A stretch of DNA of 64,000 nt, from positions 186,001 to 250,000 of the forward strand of contig NZ_JACVAM010000002.1 in NCBI RefSeq assembly GCF_014851865.1, written 5' to 3'. How positions within the stretch are numbered: position 1 is the first letter of the stretch; each line of letters begins with the position of its first letter. Under the pieces are notes generated by a model. It worked only from the letters and a program-made list of their open reading frames with translations, ran no database searches and was not told the origin of the DNA. The position numbers and the translations under genes were made by a program. Shown here one piece after another: positions 8,319 through 17,414 of this stretch. Origin of the DNA: Pseudomonas sp. PDM16 (GTDB lineage: Bacteria > Pseudomonadota > Gammaproteobacteria > Pseudomonadales > Pseudomonadaceae).

Positions 8319-9479
8319 ATGCGACATGAGGAACCCGAGGCCGTGGTCACGGCCGTGTCACACGCCCGCGAGAGCGAGACCGTGGCTCAGGAGCTGGCAC
8401 GCCAGCTGATGCACCCCAACCTGGGCTTCGTGCTGTTCTTCTGCTCGGCCGAATACGATCTGGCCAGCCTGGGGCCGGCCTTGCACGAGTATTTCGGTGG
8501 TATCCGCGTGGTCGGCTGCACCACGGCAGGCGAGATCACGCCGCAGGGTTACGGTCAGCGCTGTGTCAGCGCCATTGGCTTCGATCACCGCAGCTTCTCC
8601 ATCGCCAGCGTGCTGATCGACCAGATGGATCGCTTCAACCTGATTGACGCCCAGCAACTGGTCGAGCAACTGGTGGGCGACTGCCGCAGCAACGCCATGG
8701 CGCCGATCAAGGACCACAGTTTCGCCCTGACCCTGCTGGACGGACTGTCCAGCCGTGAGGAGGTAGTGCTGGCTGCGCTCAGCGCCGCTCTCGGCCAGAT
8801 CCCGCACTTCGGTGGCTCGGCCGGCGACGACAATCACCTGACCTGTACCCACGTCTACCACGACGGCGAATTCCACAGCGGTGCGGCCGTGGTGCTGCTG
8901 TTCAACACCTGGCTGGACTTCGAGGTGTTCACCACCCACCACGTCGAACCGCGCGCTGAAAAGCTGGTGGTGACCGCCGCCGATTCCGAGTCGCGGCGGG
9001 TGCTGGAGCTCAACGCCGCGCCAGCGGCAGAGGAATACGCCAGGTTGATCGGTGTGGCACCCGCGGCGCTCGATATGCGTCTGTTCGCCGCCCACCCGCT
9101 GGCGGTGCGGATCAAGGACCAGTACTACGTCCGCTCCATCCAGCAGGTCAACCCGGATGGCAGCCTGACCTTCTACTGCGCGGTGGAGACTGGCATCGTC
9201 CTTACCTCCATGACCCCCGGCCCGTTGCTGCCGAACCTGCGACAGCAGTTCGAGCGCCTGCACGCGCGTCTCGGGGCACCGCTGCTCACTATCGGCTGCG
9301 ATTGCGTGCTGCGTCGTCTGGAGGTCTCCGATGGCAGTGGCATGGCCGAAGTCTCCGAATACCTGCGCGAACAGCGGGTGATCGGCTTCAACACCTACGG
9401 GGAGCAGTTCAATGGCATGCACATCAACCAGACCTTCACCGGTGTCGCCATTGGTCGCCCAGAATCCGGACTGCGCTGA
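8319..9479 (+). CDS. FIST-domain sensory protein
   Basis: A 386-residue cytoplasmic protein with FIST-N (about 30-225; 'VVGCTTAGEITPQGY', 'HFGGSAGDDNHL') and FIST-C (about 235-375) domains. FIST proteins are ligand sensors, probably for small molecules such as amino acids, usually next to signal-transduction proteins. Here it overlaps the hybrid kinase that follows, suggesting it feeds a signal into that kinase. The same pairing is found in the P. aeruginosa exa region as I recall (PA1975-PA1976). GAGGT ribosome site before the ATG. Confidence 0.85.
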   Translation: MRHEEPEAVVTAVSHARESETVAQELARQLMHPNLGFVLFFCSAEYDLASLGPALHEYFGGIRVVGCTTAGEITPQGYGQRCVSAIGFDHRSFSIASVLIDQMDRFNLIDAQQLVEQLVGDCRSNAMAPIKDHSFALTLLDGLSSREEVVLAALSAALGQIPHFGGSAGDDNHLTCTHVYHDGEFHSGAAVVLLFNTWLDFEVFTTHHVEPRAEKLVVTAADSESRRVLELNAAPAAEEYARLIGVAPAALDMRLFAAHPLAVRIKDQYYVRSIQQVNPDGSLTFYCAVETGIVLTSMTPGPLLPNLRQQFERLHARLGAPLLTIGCDCVLRRLEVSDGSGMAEVSEYLREQRVIGFNTYGEQFNGMHINQTFTGVAIGRPESGLR

Positions 9480-12042
9480 ACTGCGCGCCCGTGTCGCCGA
9501 ACTGGAGGCGCAGAACGGGAGGCTGCAGAAGATCAACGCGGCGCTGATCGAGCGGGTCGAGTCCGGCCATTCGCTGCGCTCGGATGGCTACGCGGCGTTT
9601 CAGCATTCGGTGATCCTCGCCGAGCAGGTGCGTGAACGCACTGACGCGCTGAACCAGGCGATGACCGAACTGAAGTCGAGCAACCAGCTGCTGCGTGAGG
9701 CCCGCCAGCGCGCCGAGACCGCGCACCAGCACCTGATCGACGCCATCGAGAGCATTTCCGATGCGTTCGTGCTGTTCGACAAGGAGCAGCGCATCGTCCT
9801 GTTCAACAGCCGCTTCCGCGAGTTCTGGGCGCGGACCCGTGCGCGCATCTGCAGCGGTACGCGGTTGTCCGAGATCAAGCGCCTGGCGGCCAGCACGGGG
9901 CTGATCGTCGAGGAACAGCGCGGTCGCGGCGAGGGCCACACCATCTACCGGTTGATGAACGGTCGTTGGGTACAGGTCAGCGAGCGGCCCACTCGCGAAG
10001 GCGGGCTGGTGATCCTCTACACCGACATCACCGAACTCAAGCAGAGCGAGACCCAGCGCCGCGAGCAGGCTCTGGCACAGAAGTCGCGGCTGCTGCAGCG
10101 GGCGGTGGACAACCTGTCCCAGGGCGTGGCGATGGTCAACGCCGAGGGCAGCCTGGAGCTGTGGAACCACCGCTTCCTCGAGCTCTGCGGCCTGGCACCG
10201 ATCGAGGCGCACCGGCCCTTCGCCGAGGTGATGGCCGACAGCGAGCTGCGCCTGCTCACCCCCGACAGCCGTGACGAGTCCGGGGCGCCATTGCACGAGT
10301 GCGAACAGCGTCTGTTCGATGGACGCATGCTGGAAGTGCGCACCCACCCGTTGCCCACCGGCGGCTTCGTCAACACCTTCACCGACATCACCGAGCGCTT
10401 CCTGCATGCGCAGATGCTCAGCGAGCGTGAGCGCTGGGTGCGCCTGATCACGGACCATGTGCCGGCGCTGATCGCCTACCTCAACGCCGATCTGGTGTAC
10501 GAATTCACCAACAAGGTCTACGAGGAGTGGTACCACTGGCCGCGCGAGGGGATGCTCGGCCAGAGCCTGCGCGACGTGCACAGCGAGGATCACTGGCGGC
10601 GGCTGGAGGCCTACGTCGAGCGGGCGCTGTCTGGGGAGAGCGTGACCTTCGAGATGGCCGAGACCAATTTTGGCGGCCAGCAGCGCTACATGCTGCGCTC
10701 CTACGTGCCGAACCGGGTGGCGAGTGGCGAGGTGGTCGGCATTTTCGTGCTGATCCGCGACGTGACCGAGCAGCGGCGCACCGCCGAGGCGTTGCACCAG
10801 GCCTACCAGAACCTGGAGCAGCGCGTGCGCGAGCGCACCGCCGAGTTGACTACGGTGAACAGCCAGCTGCGCCGCGAGATCGATGAGCATGCCCAGGCCG
10901 AAGCGCGCCTGCGCGAGGCCAAGCGCGAGGCCGAGGTGGCCAACCTTTCGAAGACCAAGTTCCTCGCCGCGGTCAGTCATGACCTGCTGCAGCCGCTCAA
11001 TGCCGCGCGACTGTTTACCAGCGCATTGCTGGAAAAAGCGCCGCCGGGCGAGGGCGGGCTGATCCGCAACGTCAGCAACTCGCTGGAGGACGTGGAGCAC
11101 CTGCTCGGTACTCTGGTGGATATTTCCAAGCTGGACGCCGGCGTGATCCGCCCGGACCTGTCCAGCTTCGCCGTCGCCGACCTGCTGGACAACCTCGCCG
11201 TCGAGTTCCGCCAGCAGGCCGACGGCGAGTCGCTGGAGTTGCGCTACCTGGCCAGTACCGCCTGGGTGCGCAGCGATATCCAGCTGCTCGCACGCATCCT
11301 GCGCAACCTGCTGACCAACGCTATTCGCTACACCGAGCGTGGGCGCATCCTGCTCGGCTGCCGGCGTCGCGGCAACGTGCTGTCCATCGAGGTGTGGGAC
11401 ACCGGCATGGGCGTCGCCGAGGACAAGCTGAGCGAGATATTCCAGGAGTTCAAGCGTGGCGACAGCCAGCGCCCGCACCAGGATCGTGGTCTGGGGCTAG
11501 GCCTGGCCATCGTCGACAAGATCGTGCGCATGCTTGGTCACCGCCTGCGCGTGACCTCCCAGCTGGGGCGCGGTTCGATGTTCGCCATCGAGGTGCCGTT
11601 GACCCGCCGCAGCAGCGTGTTGCGGGCGCCTGTACAGCCGCTGTCGATGGAAGTGGAGCGCCTGCATGGCGCGCGCATCTGGGTACTGGATAACGACGCG
11701 GCCATCTGCGCCGGCATGCGCACGCTGCTGGAGGCCTGGGGCTGTCAGGTGATCACCGCGTTGTCCGAGGATGATCTCGCACGCCAGGTCGACAACTACC
11801 ACGCCGAGGCCGACGTGCTGATCGCCGACTACCACCTCGACGATGATCGTGATGGCGTGCAGGCGGTGACCGCGATCAACGCACGTCGCGCCGAGCCGCT
11901 ACCGGCGCTGATGGTCACTGCCAACTACAGCAACGAGCTCAAGCAGAGTCTGCGCGAGCTCGGCCATACGCTGCTGCACAAGCCGGTCAAACCGATGAAG
12001 CTGAAGACCACCCTGAGCCATCTGCTGCAGGGGCGGGGATAG
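9412..12042 (+). CDS. PAS-containing hybrid histidine kinase, ErcS'-like
   Basis: A soluble hybrid kinase of 876 residues from the first ATG. Layout: N-terminal coiled coil (about 25-115), three PAS-like domains (about 115-205, 220-325, 335-455), second coiled coil, dimerisation/phosphoacceptor box with His523 in 'AAVSHDLLQPLNAAR', HATPase domain (N box NLLTNAIRYTERG, G boxes DTGMGV and GLGLGLA), and a receiver domain with Asp806. The H-box form is shared with NahK/ErcS'. The ATG at 9412 lies 68 bases inside the FIST gene; GTG at 9442 is an alternative giving 866 residues. No membrane segments, so it senses an internal cue. In P. aeruginosa the homologue acts in control of ethanol oxidation. 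Confidence 0.85.
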   Translation: MACTSTRPSPVSPLVAQNPDCAELRARVAELEAQNGRLQKINAALIERVESGHSLRSDGYAAFQHSVILAEQVRERTDALNQAMTELKSSNQLLREARQRAETAHQHLIDAIESISDAFVLFDKEQRIVLFNSRFREFWARTRARICSGTRLSEIKRLAASTGLIVEEQRGRGEGHTIYRLMNGRWVQVSERPTREGGLVILYTDITELKQSETQRREQALAQKSRLLQRAVDNLSQGVAMVNAEGSLELWNHRFLELCGLAPIEAHRPFAEVMADSELRLLTPDSRDESGAPLHECEQRLFDGRMLEVRTHPLPTGGFVNTFTDITERFLHAQMLSERERWVRLITDHVPALIAYLNADLVYEFTNKVYEEWYHWPREGMLGQSLRDVHSEDHWRRLEAYVERALSGESVTFEMAETNFGGQQRYMLRSYVPNRVASGEVVGIFVLIRDVTEQRRTAEALHQAYQNLEQRVRERTAELTTVNSQLRREIDEHAQAEARLREAKREAEVANLSKTKFLAAVSHDLLQPLNAARLFTSALLEKAPPGEGGLIRNVSNSLEDVEHLLGTLVDISKLDAGVIRPDLSSFAVADLLDNLAVEFRQQADGESLELRYLASTAWVRSDIQLLARILRNLLTNAIRYTERGRILLGCRRRGNVLSIEVWDTGMGVAEDKLSEIFQEFKRGDSQRPHQDRGLGLGLAIVDKIVRMLGHRLRVTSQLGRGSMFAIEVPLTRRSSVLRAPVQPLSMEVERLHGARIWVLDNDAAICAGMRTLLEAWGCQVITALSEDDLARQVDNYHAEADVLIADYHLDDDRDGVQAVTAINARRAEPLPALMVTANYSNELKQSLRELGHTLLHKPVKPMKLKTTLSHLLQGRG

Positions 12043-12045
12043 GCC

Positions 12046-12618
12046 TCACTCGGCTTCGATGGCCTGGCGTCGGCGCATGTATTCCTCGTAGCCCAGGCTG
12101 TTGTCGTTCATCAGCTCCTGCAACTGGCGCTCCTTTTCGAGCCTGGTGTTGTGCGAGGTAGAGACCGGTTCGACCTTGGCCTCGGGCTCGGGGGCGCCAT
12201 TGGGGAAAAGCTGGTTCGCCAGCTCGGTGATCTTGCTTTCCGCATCGATGAACTTGTCCGGCCGGCCGCCGCCCCACTTGGCGTCATAGGTGGCTTGGCC
12301 GACCTGATGGCCGTACTGGTACACCTTGATGTCGGCGTAGACCATGTACAGCGCCAGATCCCAGGTCCAGTTGCCGACGTAGGCCGTGGTCAGCGGGCAC
12401 TGCGAAGGTTTGGAGCCGGGCCTGAGTTCGCGAACGCTGAAACCCTTCTGCTCGAGCAGGCCCTTGTAGGTAGCGTGGAAGCCTTCGCGCAGCCCCAGTG
12501 CAGGGATCATGCAGATTTCCCGGCTGGCGGGTTTATGGATGCTGGCGGGGGTGACGGACTGCTTGATGCTGCAGCCGGTGAGAAGTGCTGCGGACAGACA
12601 TGCGACGACTAAACGCAT
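12046..12618 (-). CDS. Sbal_3080-type lipoprotein
   Basis: A 190-residue predicted lipoprotein with lipobox LTGC at Cys16 after the start MRLVVAC. I chose ATG 12618 because GGAG lies about seven bases upstream; an in-frame ATG at 12630 precedes that site. The mature domain with 'YVGNWTWDLALYMVYADIKVY' resembles the Sbal_3080 family, followed by a charged C-terminal helix (LEKERQLQELMNDNS). Function unknown. It is convergent with the hybrid kinase, three bases away. Confidence 0.75.
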   Translation of the reverse strand: MRLVVACLSAALLTGCSIKQSVTPASIHKPASREICMIPALGLREGFHATYKGLLEQKGFSVRELRPGSKPSQCPLTTAYVGNWTWDLALYMVYADIKVYQYGHQVGQATYDAKWGGGRPDKFIDAESKITELANQLFPNGAPEPEAKVEPVSTSHNTRLEKERQLQELMNDNSLGYEEYMRRRQAIEAE

Positions 12619-12686
12619 AGGTGGCTCCATGCCAGAGTTAGATCAGGGCCGGGATGTTACCAAAGTGCCGGCATCCTGAGTGCTGC

Positions 12687-13523
12687 TCAGGCCTGCCGGG
12701 CCTTGGCCAGCAGGATCAGCGCGATACCGCCCAGTACGGCCAACGACGCGATCACCAGCCGCAGGCTGAGTGCTTCACCCAGCAGCAGAGCGCCGAACAG
12801 GGCGGCGATGATCGGTACGCTGAGCTGTACGCTGGCCGCCTGGATCGCCTTCAGGTGGGGCAGGGCGGTGTACCAGATCGCGTAGCCGATGCCCGAGGCC
12901 AGCGCGCCGGAGAGCACGGCGTAGATGGCGCCGAGGCCATCCCAGCGCAGGTGCTCCAGGTACAGCGCGGCGAGCGGCAGCAGGGCTGGCAGGCTGCGCA
13001 GGAAATTGCCAGCGGTGGCGGCCAGCGGGTCGGCATTGCCGCGTCCGAGTAGTGAGTAGAAGGCCCAGGCCACGCCGGCCAGCACCATCAGGCCGGCGGC
13101 CTGCGGAGATGGTGCGCTGGCACCGGGCAGCAGCAGGAACAGCAGGCCGCCAAGGGCGCAGACCAGGCCGAACAGCTGCAGCGGGCGAAGCCGCTCTCCC
13201 CTGAGCCAGCCGTAGCCGATCATGCTGGCCTGCACCGCGCCGAACAGGATCAGCGCGCCGCTCCCGGCATCCAGCTCGACGTAGGCGAAGGAGAAGCCGG
13301 CTGCGTAGCCGAACAAGGCCATGGCCGAGCGCCAGTCACCTCGGATAGGCCCCTGGCGACGCAGCATGACCAGCAAGGCGAGCACCAATGCACCGGAGAG
13401 CAGGCGGATGGCGGTGAAGCTGGCCGGGTCGAGATCGCTGTCGCGCAGGGCGACGCGGCACAGCAGCGAGTTGCCGGCGAAGGCCAGCATGGCCAGCGCC
13501 GTAAGTAGGGCGACGCGCAGCAT
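12687..13523 (-). CDS. EamA/DMT-family transporter
   Basis: A 278-residue inner-membrane protein with ten predicted helices in two EamA repeats (about 5-135 and 145-275), the pattern of drug/metabolite exporters. Its start codon overlaps the stop of the ErbR-type regulator (TGATG), so it is co-translated with it, suggesting export of a compound related to alcohol metabolism, though the substrate is not known. Confidence 0.85.
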   Translation of the reverse strand: MLRVALLTALAMLAFAGNSLLCRVALRDSDLDPASFTAIRLLSGALVLALLVMLRRQGPIRGDWRSAMALFGYAAGFSFAYVELDAGSGALILFGAVQASMIGYGWLRGERLRPLQLFGLVCALGGLLFLLLPGASAPSPQAAGLMVLAGVAWAFYSLLGRGNADPLAATAGNFLRSLPALLPLAALYLEHLRWDGLGAIYAVLSGALASGIGYAIWYTALPHLKAIQAASVQLSVPIIAALFGALLLGEALSLRLVIASLAVLGGIALILLAKARQA

Positions 13524-14191
13524 CAGCGGCGCAGGTACGAGCTGAAGTCGATGTCGCTGGCCGAGAGGATGGCCTGGACCCGGTTGTGCACGTTCAGCTT
13601 GCGCAGGATCGCCGAGACGTGCGCCTTGACCGTGGTTTCGGCGATGTCGAGGTTGTAGGCGATCTGCTTGTTCGACTCGCCCTTGGTCATCCGCTCCAGC
13701 ACCAGCAGTTGCTTGCGGGTGAGTGCCTGCAGCAGTTCCGGCGGGATGCTCGGCTCCTCGTGGCTGCGTCGCGAAGGGTTCTTCTGCGTGCGGATGATAT
13801 CGGAGGGCAGGTAGACGTTGCCGTTGAGGATCTGCTCGATGGCGTCGGTCATCTGCGCGCGAGGGCTGGACTTGGTGATGAATCCCACGGCGCCATAGGT
13901 GATGGCCTGCAGCACGATCTGCTTGTCCTGCTCGGCGGAGACGATCACCACCGGTACCGTCGGCGCCTCGTTGCGCAGGTTGATCAGGCCGTTGAGGCCG
14001 TGCATGCCGGGCATGTTCAGGTCGAGCAGGATCAGGTCCAGATCGTCGTGGTCCTGGGTCAGCTCCAGGGTGCTGTCGAGGTCGGCGGTCTCCATCACGG
14101 CACTGCCGGGGAAGCCGTCGGAGATGACGTTGTGGATGGCCTCGCGAAATAGCGGATGGTCATCGGCGATGAGTATCTTGTACACGGCCAT
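13523..14191 (-). CDS. erbR: LuxR-family response regulator, ErbR/AgmR-like
   Basis: A 222-residue response regulator: receiver domain (1-120) with acidic pocket Asp10/Asp11 and phospho-acceptor Asp57 in '[13 protein letters not shown]', and a C-terminal LuxR-type helix-turn-helix (about 155-215; '[22 protein letters not shown]'). The sequence matches AgmR/ErbR (PedR1 in P. putida), known to control PQQ-dependent ethanol oxidation and PQQ synthesis genes. No kinase is directly coupled; the ErcS'-like hybrid kinase nearby is a candidate partner by inference. Heads a two-gene unit with the EamA transporter. Confidence 0.88.
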   Translation of the reverse strand: MAVYKILIADDHPLFREAIHNVISDGFPGSAVMETADLDSTLELTQDHDDLDLILLDLNMPGMHGLNGLINLRNEAPTVPVVIVSAEQDKQIVLQAITYGAVGFITKSSPRAQMTDAIEQILNGNVYLPSDIIRTQKNPSRRSHEEPSIPPELLQALTRKQLLVLERMTKGESNKQIAYNLDIAETTVKAHVSAILRKLNVHNRVQAILSASDIDFSSYLRR

Positions 14192-14233
14192 TCACCTCAT
14201 TTCTTCTTGTCGTTATCAGGGCACGCATTGTTT

Positions 14234-14779
14234 CTAGGGTAACGCGACCGGCTCCGCTGGCTCCAGCGGCAGGCCGGCCTGTTGCCAGGCGTCGGTGCCG
14301 TCGCGGTACCAGTACAGCCGGGTATAACCCAGCGCCTGGGCGCGGCGAGTGGCGTTCCAGCCCAGCCAGCAGTCCGAGCGGCAGTAGAACACCAGCGGCC
14401 AGTCCCTGTGGCCGTGGCTGGCGCGATGCAGCTGCGCCGCGAAGTAGTCGCGCCAGGGCACGCTCAGCGTGCCGTCACCGGTGTTGGCCAGCCACAGGCT
14501 GCCGGGCAGATTGTGGTGGGCCTCGTCGGCGATGAAGCGACCGAACAGGTACTGCCGGCGATACACGTCGATCAGTACCGGTCGTGGCTCGCTCGCCAGC
14601 AGCGTCTGCAGCTCGGCGGTGGTCACGGTCCGCGCGCCCTCGATGCGCTCGGGCGTCGGGCTGCGATAGTGCGTCTGGCGGTATCCGTCGGCGCTGAAGA
14701 GGGGCAGAGGTTCTTCGGCGACGGCGGAGGCTGTGAACAGCGCCAGCAGCAGGTACGGCAGCGAGAGCATGCGCGACAT
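14234..14779 (-). CDS. PQQ-dependent catabolism-associated CXXCW-motif protein (rhodanese-like)
   Basis: A 181-residue exported protein of the rhodanese-like family that co-occurs with PQQ alcohol oxidation. Signal peptide at 1-21 (…SAVAEE). The family motif is present as C-R-S-D-C-W followed by LGWNATRRAQ. Start at 14779 is supported by AAGGAG eight bases upstream. Likely periplasmic; the paired cysteines suggest redox or sulphur chemistry, but the reaction is unknown. A TACCAAAG-type motif lies 75 bases upstream, separating its control from the ABC operon behind it. Confidence 0.85.
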   Translation of the reverse strand: MSRMLSLPYLLLALFTASAVAEEPLPLFSADGYRQTHYRSPTPERIEGARTVTTAELQTLLASEPRPVLIDVYRRQYLFGRFIADEAHHNLPGSLWLANTGDGTLSVPWRDYFAAQLHRASHGHRDWPLVFYCRSDCWLGWNATRRAQALGYTRLYWYRDGTDAWQQAGLPLEPAEPVALP

Positions 14780-14853
14780 CGGGGCGACTCCTTCATCCCT
14801 ATTACAGGCAAGTCTCCGACCTTTGGGAATCCTACGATGGTGAAGAAAACCAA

Positions 14854-14867
14854 TACCAAAGTAGTAG
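14854..14867 (-). promoter_or_regulatory. TACCAAGG-type motif before CXXCW gene
   Basis: TACCAAAGTAGTAG on the plus strand, containing the dyad TAC-CAAA-GTA, 75 bases before the start of the minus-strand CXXCW gene. Candidate operator for one of the two LuxR-type regulators. Confidence 0.45.
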
Positions 14868-14891
14868 CCGGCTGACCGGCGGGTCGGCTGT

Positions 14892-15686
14892 TTATCCTGC
14901 CGAGCGGCGCAGGGCGGCATGCTGCGGGTTGAAGCTGATCACCGCGAGTACGGCGAACAGCAGGGTCAGGCCGAGGCAGATGGCGCCGGCCAGCGGATTG
15001 AATCGCTCGTAGAGGGCGAAGCGCACCAGCTCCACGGCGTGGCTGAATGGATTGATGGCGCACAACCAGTACAGCCATTCGCTGGCCTCGCGCATCTTCC
15101 ACAGCGGGTAGAGCGCGGAGGACAGGAAAAACAGCGGGAAGATGACGAAGTTCATCACCCCGGCGAAGTTCTCCAACTGGCGGATGCCGTTGGACAGCAG
15201 CAGGCCCAGGGCGGCCAGCAGCAGCGCTACCAGCAGCAGCGCCGGCAGCGCGGCGAGCAGGCCCCAGGCCGGTGGCTGCACCCCATAGAACCAGGCCACG
15301 GCGAGAAAGGCATAGACCTGCAGCAAGGAGATCAGCGAGGTCGCCAGCAGCTTGGCCAGCAGCAGAAAACCGCGCGGCAGCGGGCTGGTGAGCAGCACGC
15401 GCATGCTGCCCATCTCGCGGTCGTAGACCATCGACAGCGAGCCCTGCATGCCGTTGAACAGCAGGATCATGCAGGCCAGGCCGGGAACGATGTAGGTTTC
15501 GTAGGTGATGTAGGTGTCGTAGGGCGCAATGATGGCGATGCCCAGGGCGGCGCGGAATCCGGCAGCGAATACCAGCAGCCACAGCAGCGGTCGTACCAGC
15601 GCACTGAGCAGGCGGGTGCGCTGTTGGGCGAAGCGCAGCCATTCGCGCAGCAGCACACCGCGCAGGCATTCCCAATAGGCGATCAT
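14892..15686 (-). CDS. ABC-2 type permease, PQQ-alcohol system (PedC-like)
   Basis: A 264-residue membrane permease with six predicted helices and the ABC-2 layout, including 'VYDREMGSMRVLLTSPLPR' in the cytoplasmic loop. It belongs to the exporter family found beside PQQ alcohol dehydrogenases. ATG at 15686 overlaps the ATPase stop by four bases. Last gene of an operon running from 18871; probable role is export of a toxic intermediate or a cofactor-related compound, which the sequence does not decide. Confidence 0.85.
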   Translation of the reverse strand: MIAYWECLRGVLLREWLRFAQQRTRLLSALVRPLLWLLVFAAGFRAALGIAIIAPYDTYITYETYIVPGLACMILLFNGMQGSLSMVYDREMGSMRVLLTSPLPRGFLLLAKLLATSLISLLQVYAFLAVAWFYGVQPPAWGLLAALPALLLVALLLAALGLLLSNGIRQLENFAGVMNFVIFPLFFLSSALYPLWKMREASEWLYWLCAINPFSHAVELVRFALYERFNPLAGAICLGLTLLFAVLAVISFNPQHAALRRSAG

Positions 15687-16414
15687 GCGGCGACCTCGTG
15701 GCTGGTCAGGTGATGGAAGGCCGCGGAAAGGTCGCCGCCGTGATCGGTGCCGATCGCCGCGGCATTCCCGCAGGCGATTAAGCGGCCGCGGTCGAGGATC
15801 AGCAGGTCGTCGTCGCCCTGCACCTCGTCCAGCAGGTGGGTGGTCCACAGCACGCTGAGGTCCTGCTCGCGGCACAGCTGGCGCACATGAGTGTTGAGCG
15901 CCAGGCGCGCCGCCGGATCGAGGCCGGCGCTGGCCTCATCGAGCAGCAGCAGGCGCGGGCGGTGAAGCAGGGCGCGGGCGATCTCCACCCGCCGCCGATG
16001 CCCGCCATTGAGGGCGCGTACACGCTCGTGGCGGCGTTCGCCGAGCTGCTGGCGGGCCAGTTCCTCGTCGATGCGCCGGCTTGCCTCGGCGCGTGCCATG
16101 CCGTGCAGGGCGGCGTGGTAGCGCAGGTTCTGCTCCACCGAGAGGTCGAGGTCCAGGGTGCTCTGCTGGAACACCACGCCGAGGCGGCGCAGTACCTCGC
16201 GCGGGGCGCGCCGCAGGCTATGGCCGTCGACCAGAATCTCGCCCGCCTGCAGGTCGTAGAGGCGGGTGAGCAGGGCGACCAGGGTCGATTTGCCGGCGCC
16301 ATTGGGTCCCAGCAGTGCGGTGAAACGACCGGGCTCCAGGCTGAAAGCCACGCCGTCCAGCGCCTGGCGGGCGCCGTAGCGGAAACTCAGGTCCCGAGCG
16401 AGCAGGCGGCTCAC
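15683..16414 (-). CDS. ABC transporter ATPase, PQQ-alcohol system
   Basis: A 243-residue ATP-binding subunit with Walker A LLGPNGAGKST, Walker B LLLLDEASAGLD and switch His in 'VLWTTHLLDE'. The signature loop is LNGGHRRR rather than LSGGQ, a form I associate with this subfamily. GTG start (16414) overlaps the stop of the beta-propeller gene (GTGA). Forms a pump with the permease downstream. Confidence 0.88.
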   Translation of the reverse strand: MSRLLARDLSFRYGARQALDGVAFSLEPGRFTALLGPNGAGKSTLVALLTRLYDLQAGEILVDGHSLRRAPREVLRRLGVVFQQSTLDLDLSVEQNLRYHAALHGMARAEASRRIDEELARQQLGERRHERVRALNGGHRRRVEIARALLHRPRLLLLDEASAGLDPAARLALNTHVRQLCREQDLSVLWTTHLLDEVQGDDDLLILDRGRLIACGNAAAIGTDHGGDLSAAFHHLTSHEVAA

Positions 16415-17382
16415 GGAGTCACCACCACGCCCCAGGGATAGCGACCGACCTTGATCGACTTGGTCACCTTGAGCGAGTCGAGGTCGATTACCGAGACGTC
16501 GCCGCTGACCCCGTTGGTGCTCAGCAGGAGTTTCTCGTCCGGGCTGAAAGCCATGTGCCAGACACGCCGGCCGACCAGCAGGTAGTCCAGCACCTCGAAG
16601 GTCTTGGCGTCGACCACGGCGATATGGTTGGCCGGGCCGAGTGCGACGAAGGCGTACTTGCCGTCGCTACTGAGCTTGATACCGACCGGTTGTACCTTGT
16701 CCGGGTGCACGCCCTTGATCTTGAAGGTGAGCACCTTGAGCGGCTGGCGGTTGGCGGTGTCGATCACCGTGACCGTTCCGCCGATTTCCGAGCTGGCCCA
16801 CAGGCGCGAGCCGTCTTTGCTGAACTCGACATGCCGTGGGCGCTGGTCAACCAGGGTGTTGTCCACCAGGGTCTGGGTGGTGGTGTCGATCCAGTGCAGC
16901 ATGTTGGTGGTTTCACTGGTGTTGATCGCCCACTTGCCGTCGGGGCTCACCGCCATGCCCTCGGGCTCTACGCCCACATCGATCTGCGCCAGTACCTTGT
17001 CGGCCTTGACGTCGACCACCGTCACCAGCGCATCGTCCTCGTTGGAGATGTACAGCCACTGGTCGTTCGGGTGCAGGGCGAACTGCTCGGGGTCGGCTCC
17101 GGAGGGCAGCTCCTTGATGATCTTGCGCGTGGCCAGGTCCATCACCTGCACCGTGTCCGAGTCGCTGGCGCAGATGTACAGCAGCGTGTTTTCGTGTGAC
17201 AGGGCCAGGCCACGTGGGCGCTTGCCGACCTCGATGGTTCCGGTGACCTTCAGGGTATCCAGGTCGATGACGCTGAGGTTGTTGTCCTTCTCGTTGGATA
17301 CGTAGGCGGTAGCGGCCTGGCTTGCGACGCTGGCGAGCAGCAGGGGGAGGGCCAGGAGCGGCAGGAACGGTGGACGGAGCAT
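16411..17382 (-). CDS. PQQ-dependent catabolism-associated beta-propeller protein
   Basis: A 323-residue periplasmic protein: signal peptide 1-23 (…SQA-A), then seven YVTN-type blades with repeats such as 'YVSNEKDNNLSVIDLDTLKV' and 'VIDTANRQPLKVL'. It lacks PQQ-binding tryptophan-docking motifs, so it is a propeller companion, not a dehydrogenase. Located between the binding protein and ATPase genes and overlapping the ATPase, so it likely works with the ABC system. Confidence 0.87.
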   Translation of the reverse strand: MLRPPFLPLLALPLLLASVASQAATAYVSNEKDNNLSVIDLDTLKVTGTIEVGKRPRGLALSHENTLLYICASDSDTVQVMDLATRKIIKELPSGADPEQFALHPNDQWLYISNEDDALVTVVDVKADKVLAQIDVGVEPEGMAVSPDGKWAINTSETTNMLHWIDTTTQTLVDNTLVDQRPRHVEFSKDGSRLWASSEIGGTVTVIDTANRQPLKVLTFKIKGVHPDKVQPVGIKLSSDGKYAFVALGPANHIAVVDAKTFEVLDYLLVGRRVWHMAFSPDEKLLLSTNGVSGDVSVIDLDSLKVTKSIKVGRYPWGVVVTP

Positions 17383-17414
17383 GGCGGAATCCTCTCTTGT
17401 TATGGTGGGCGCGC

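Noticed and set aside
9436-11478. A 680-codon open frame antisense to the hybrid kinase
   Set aside because: High-GC antisense shadow: composition follows the kinase codons, no ribosome site, no recognisable domain, and the plus strand has a complete kinase.
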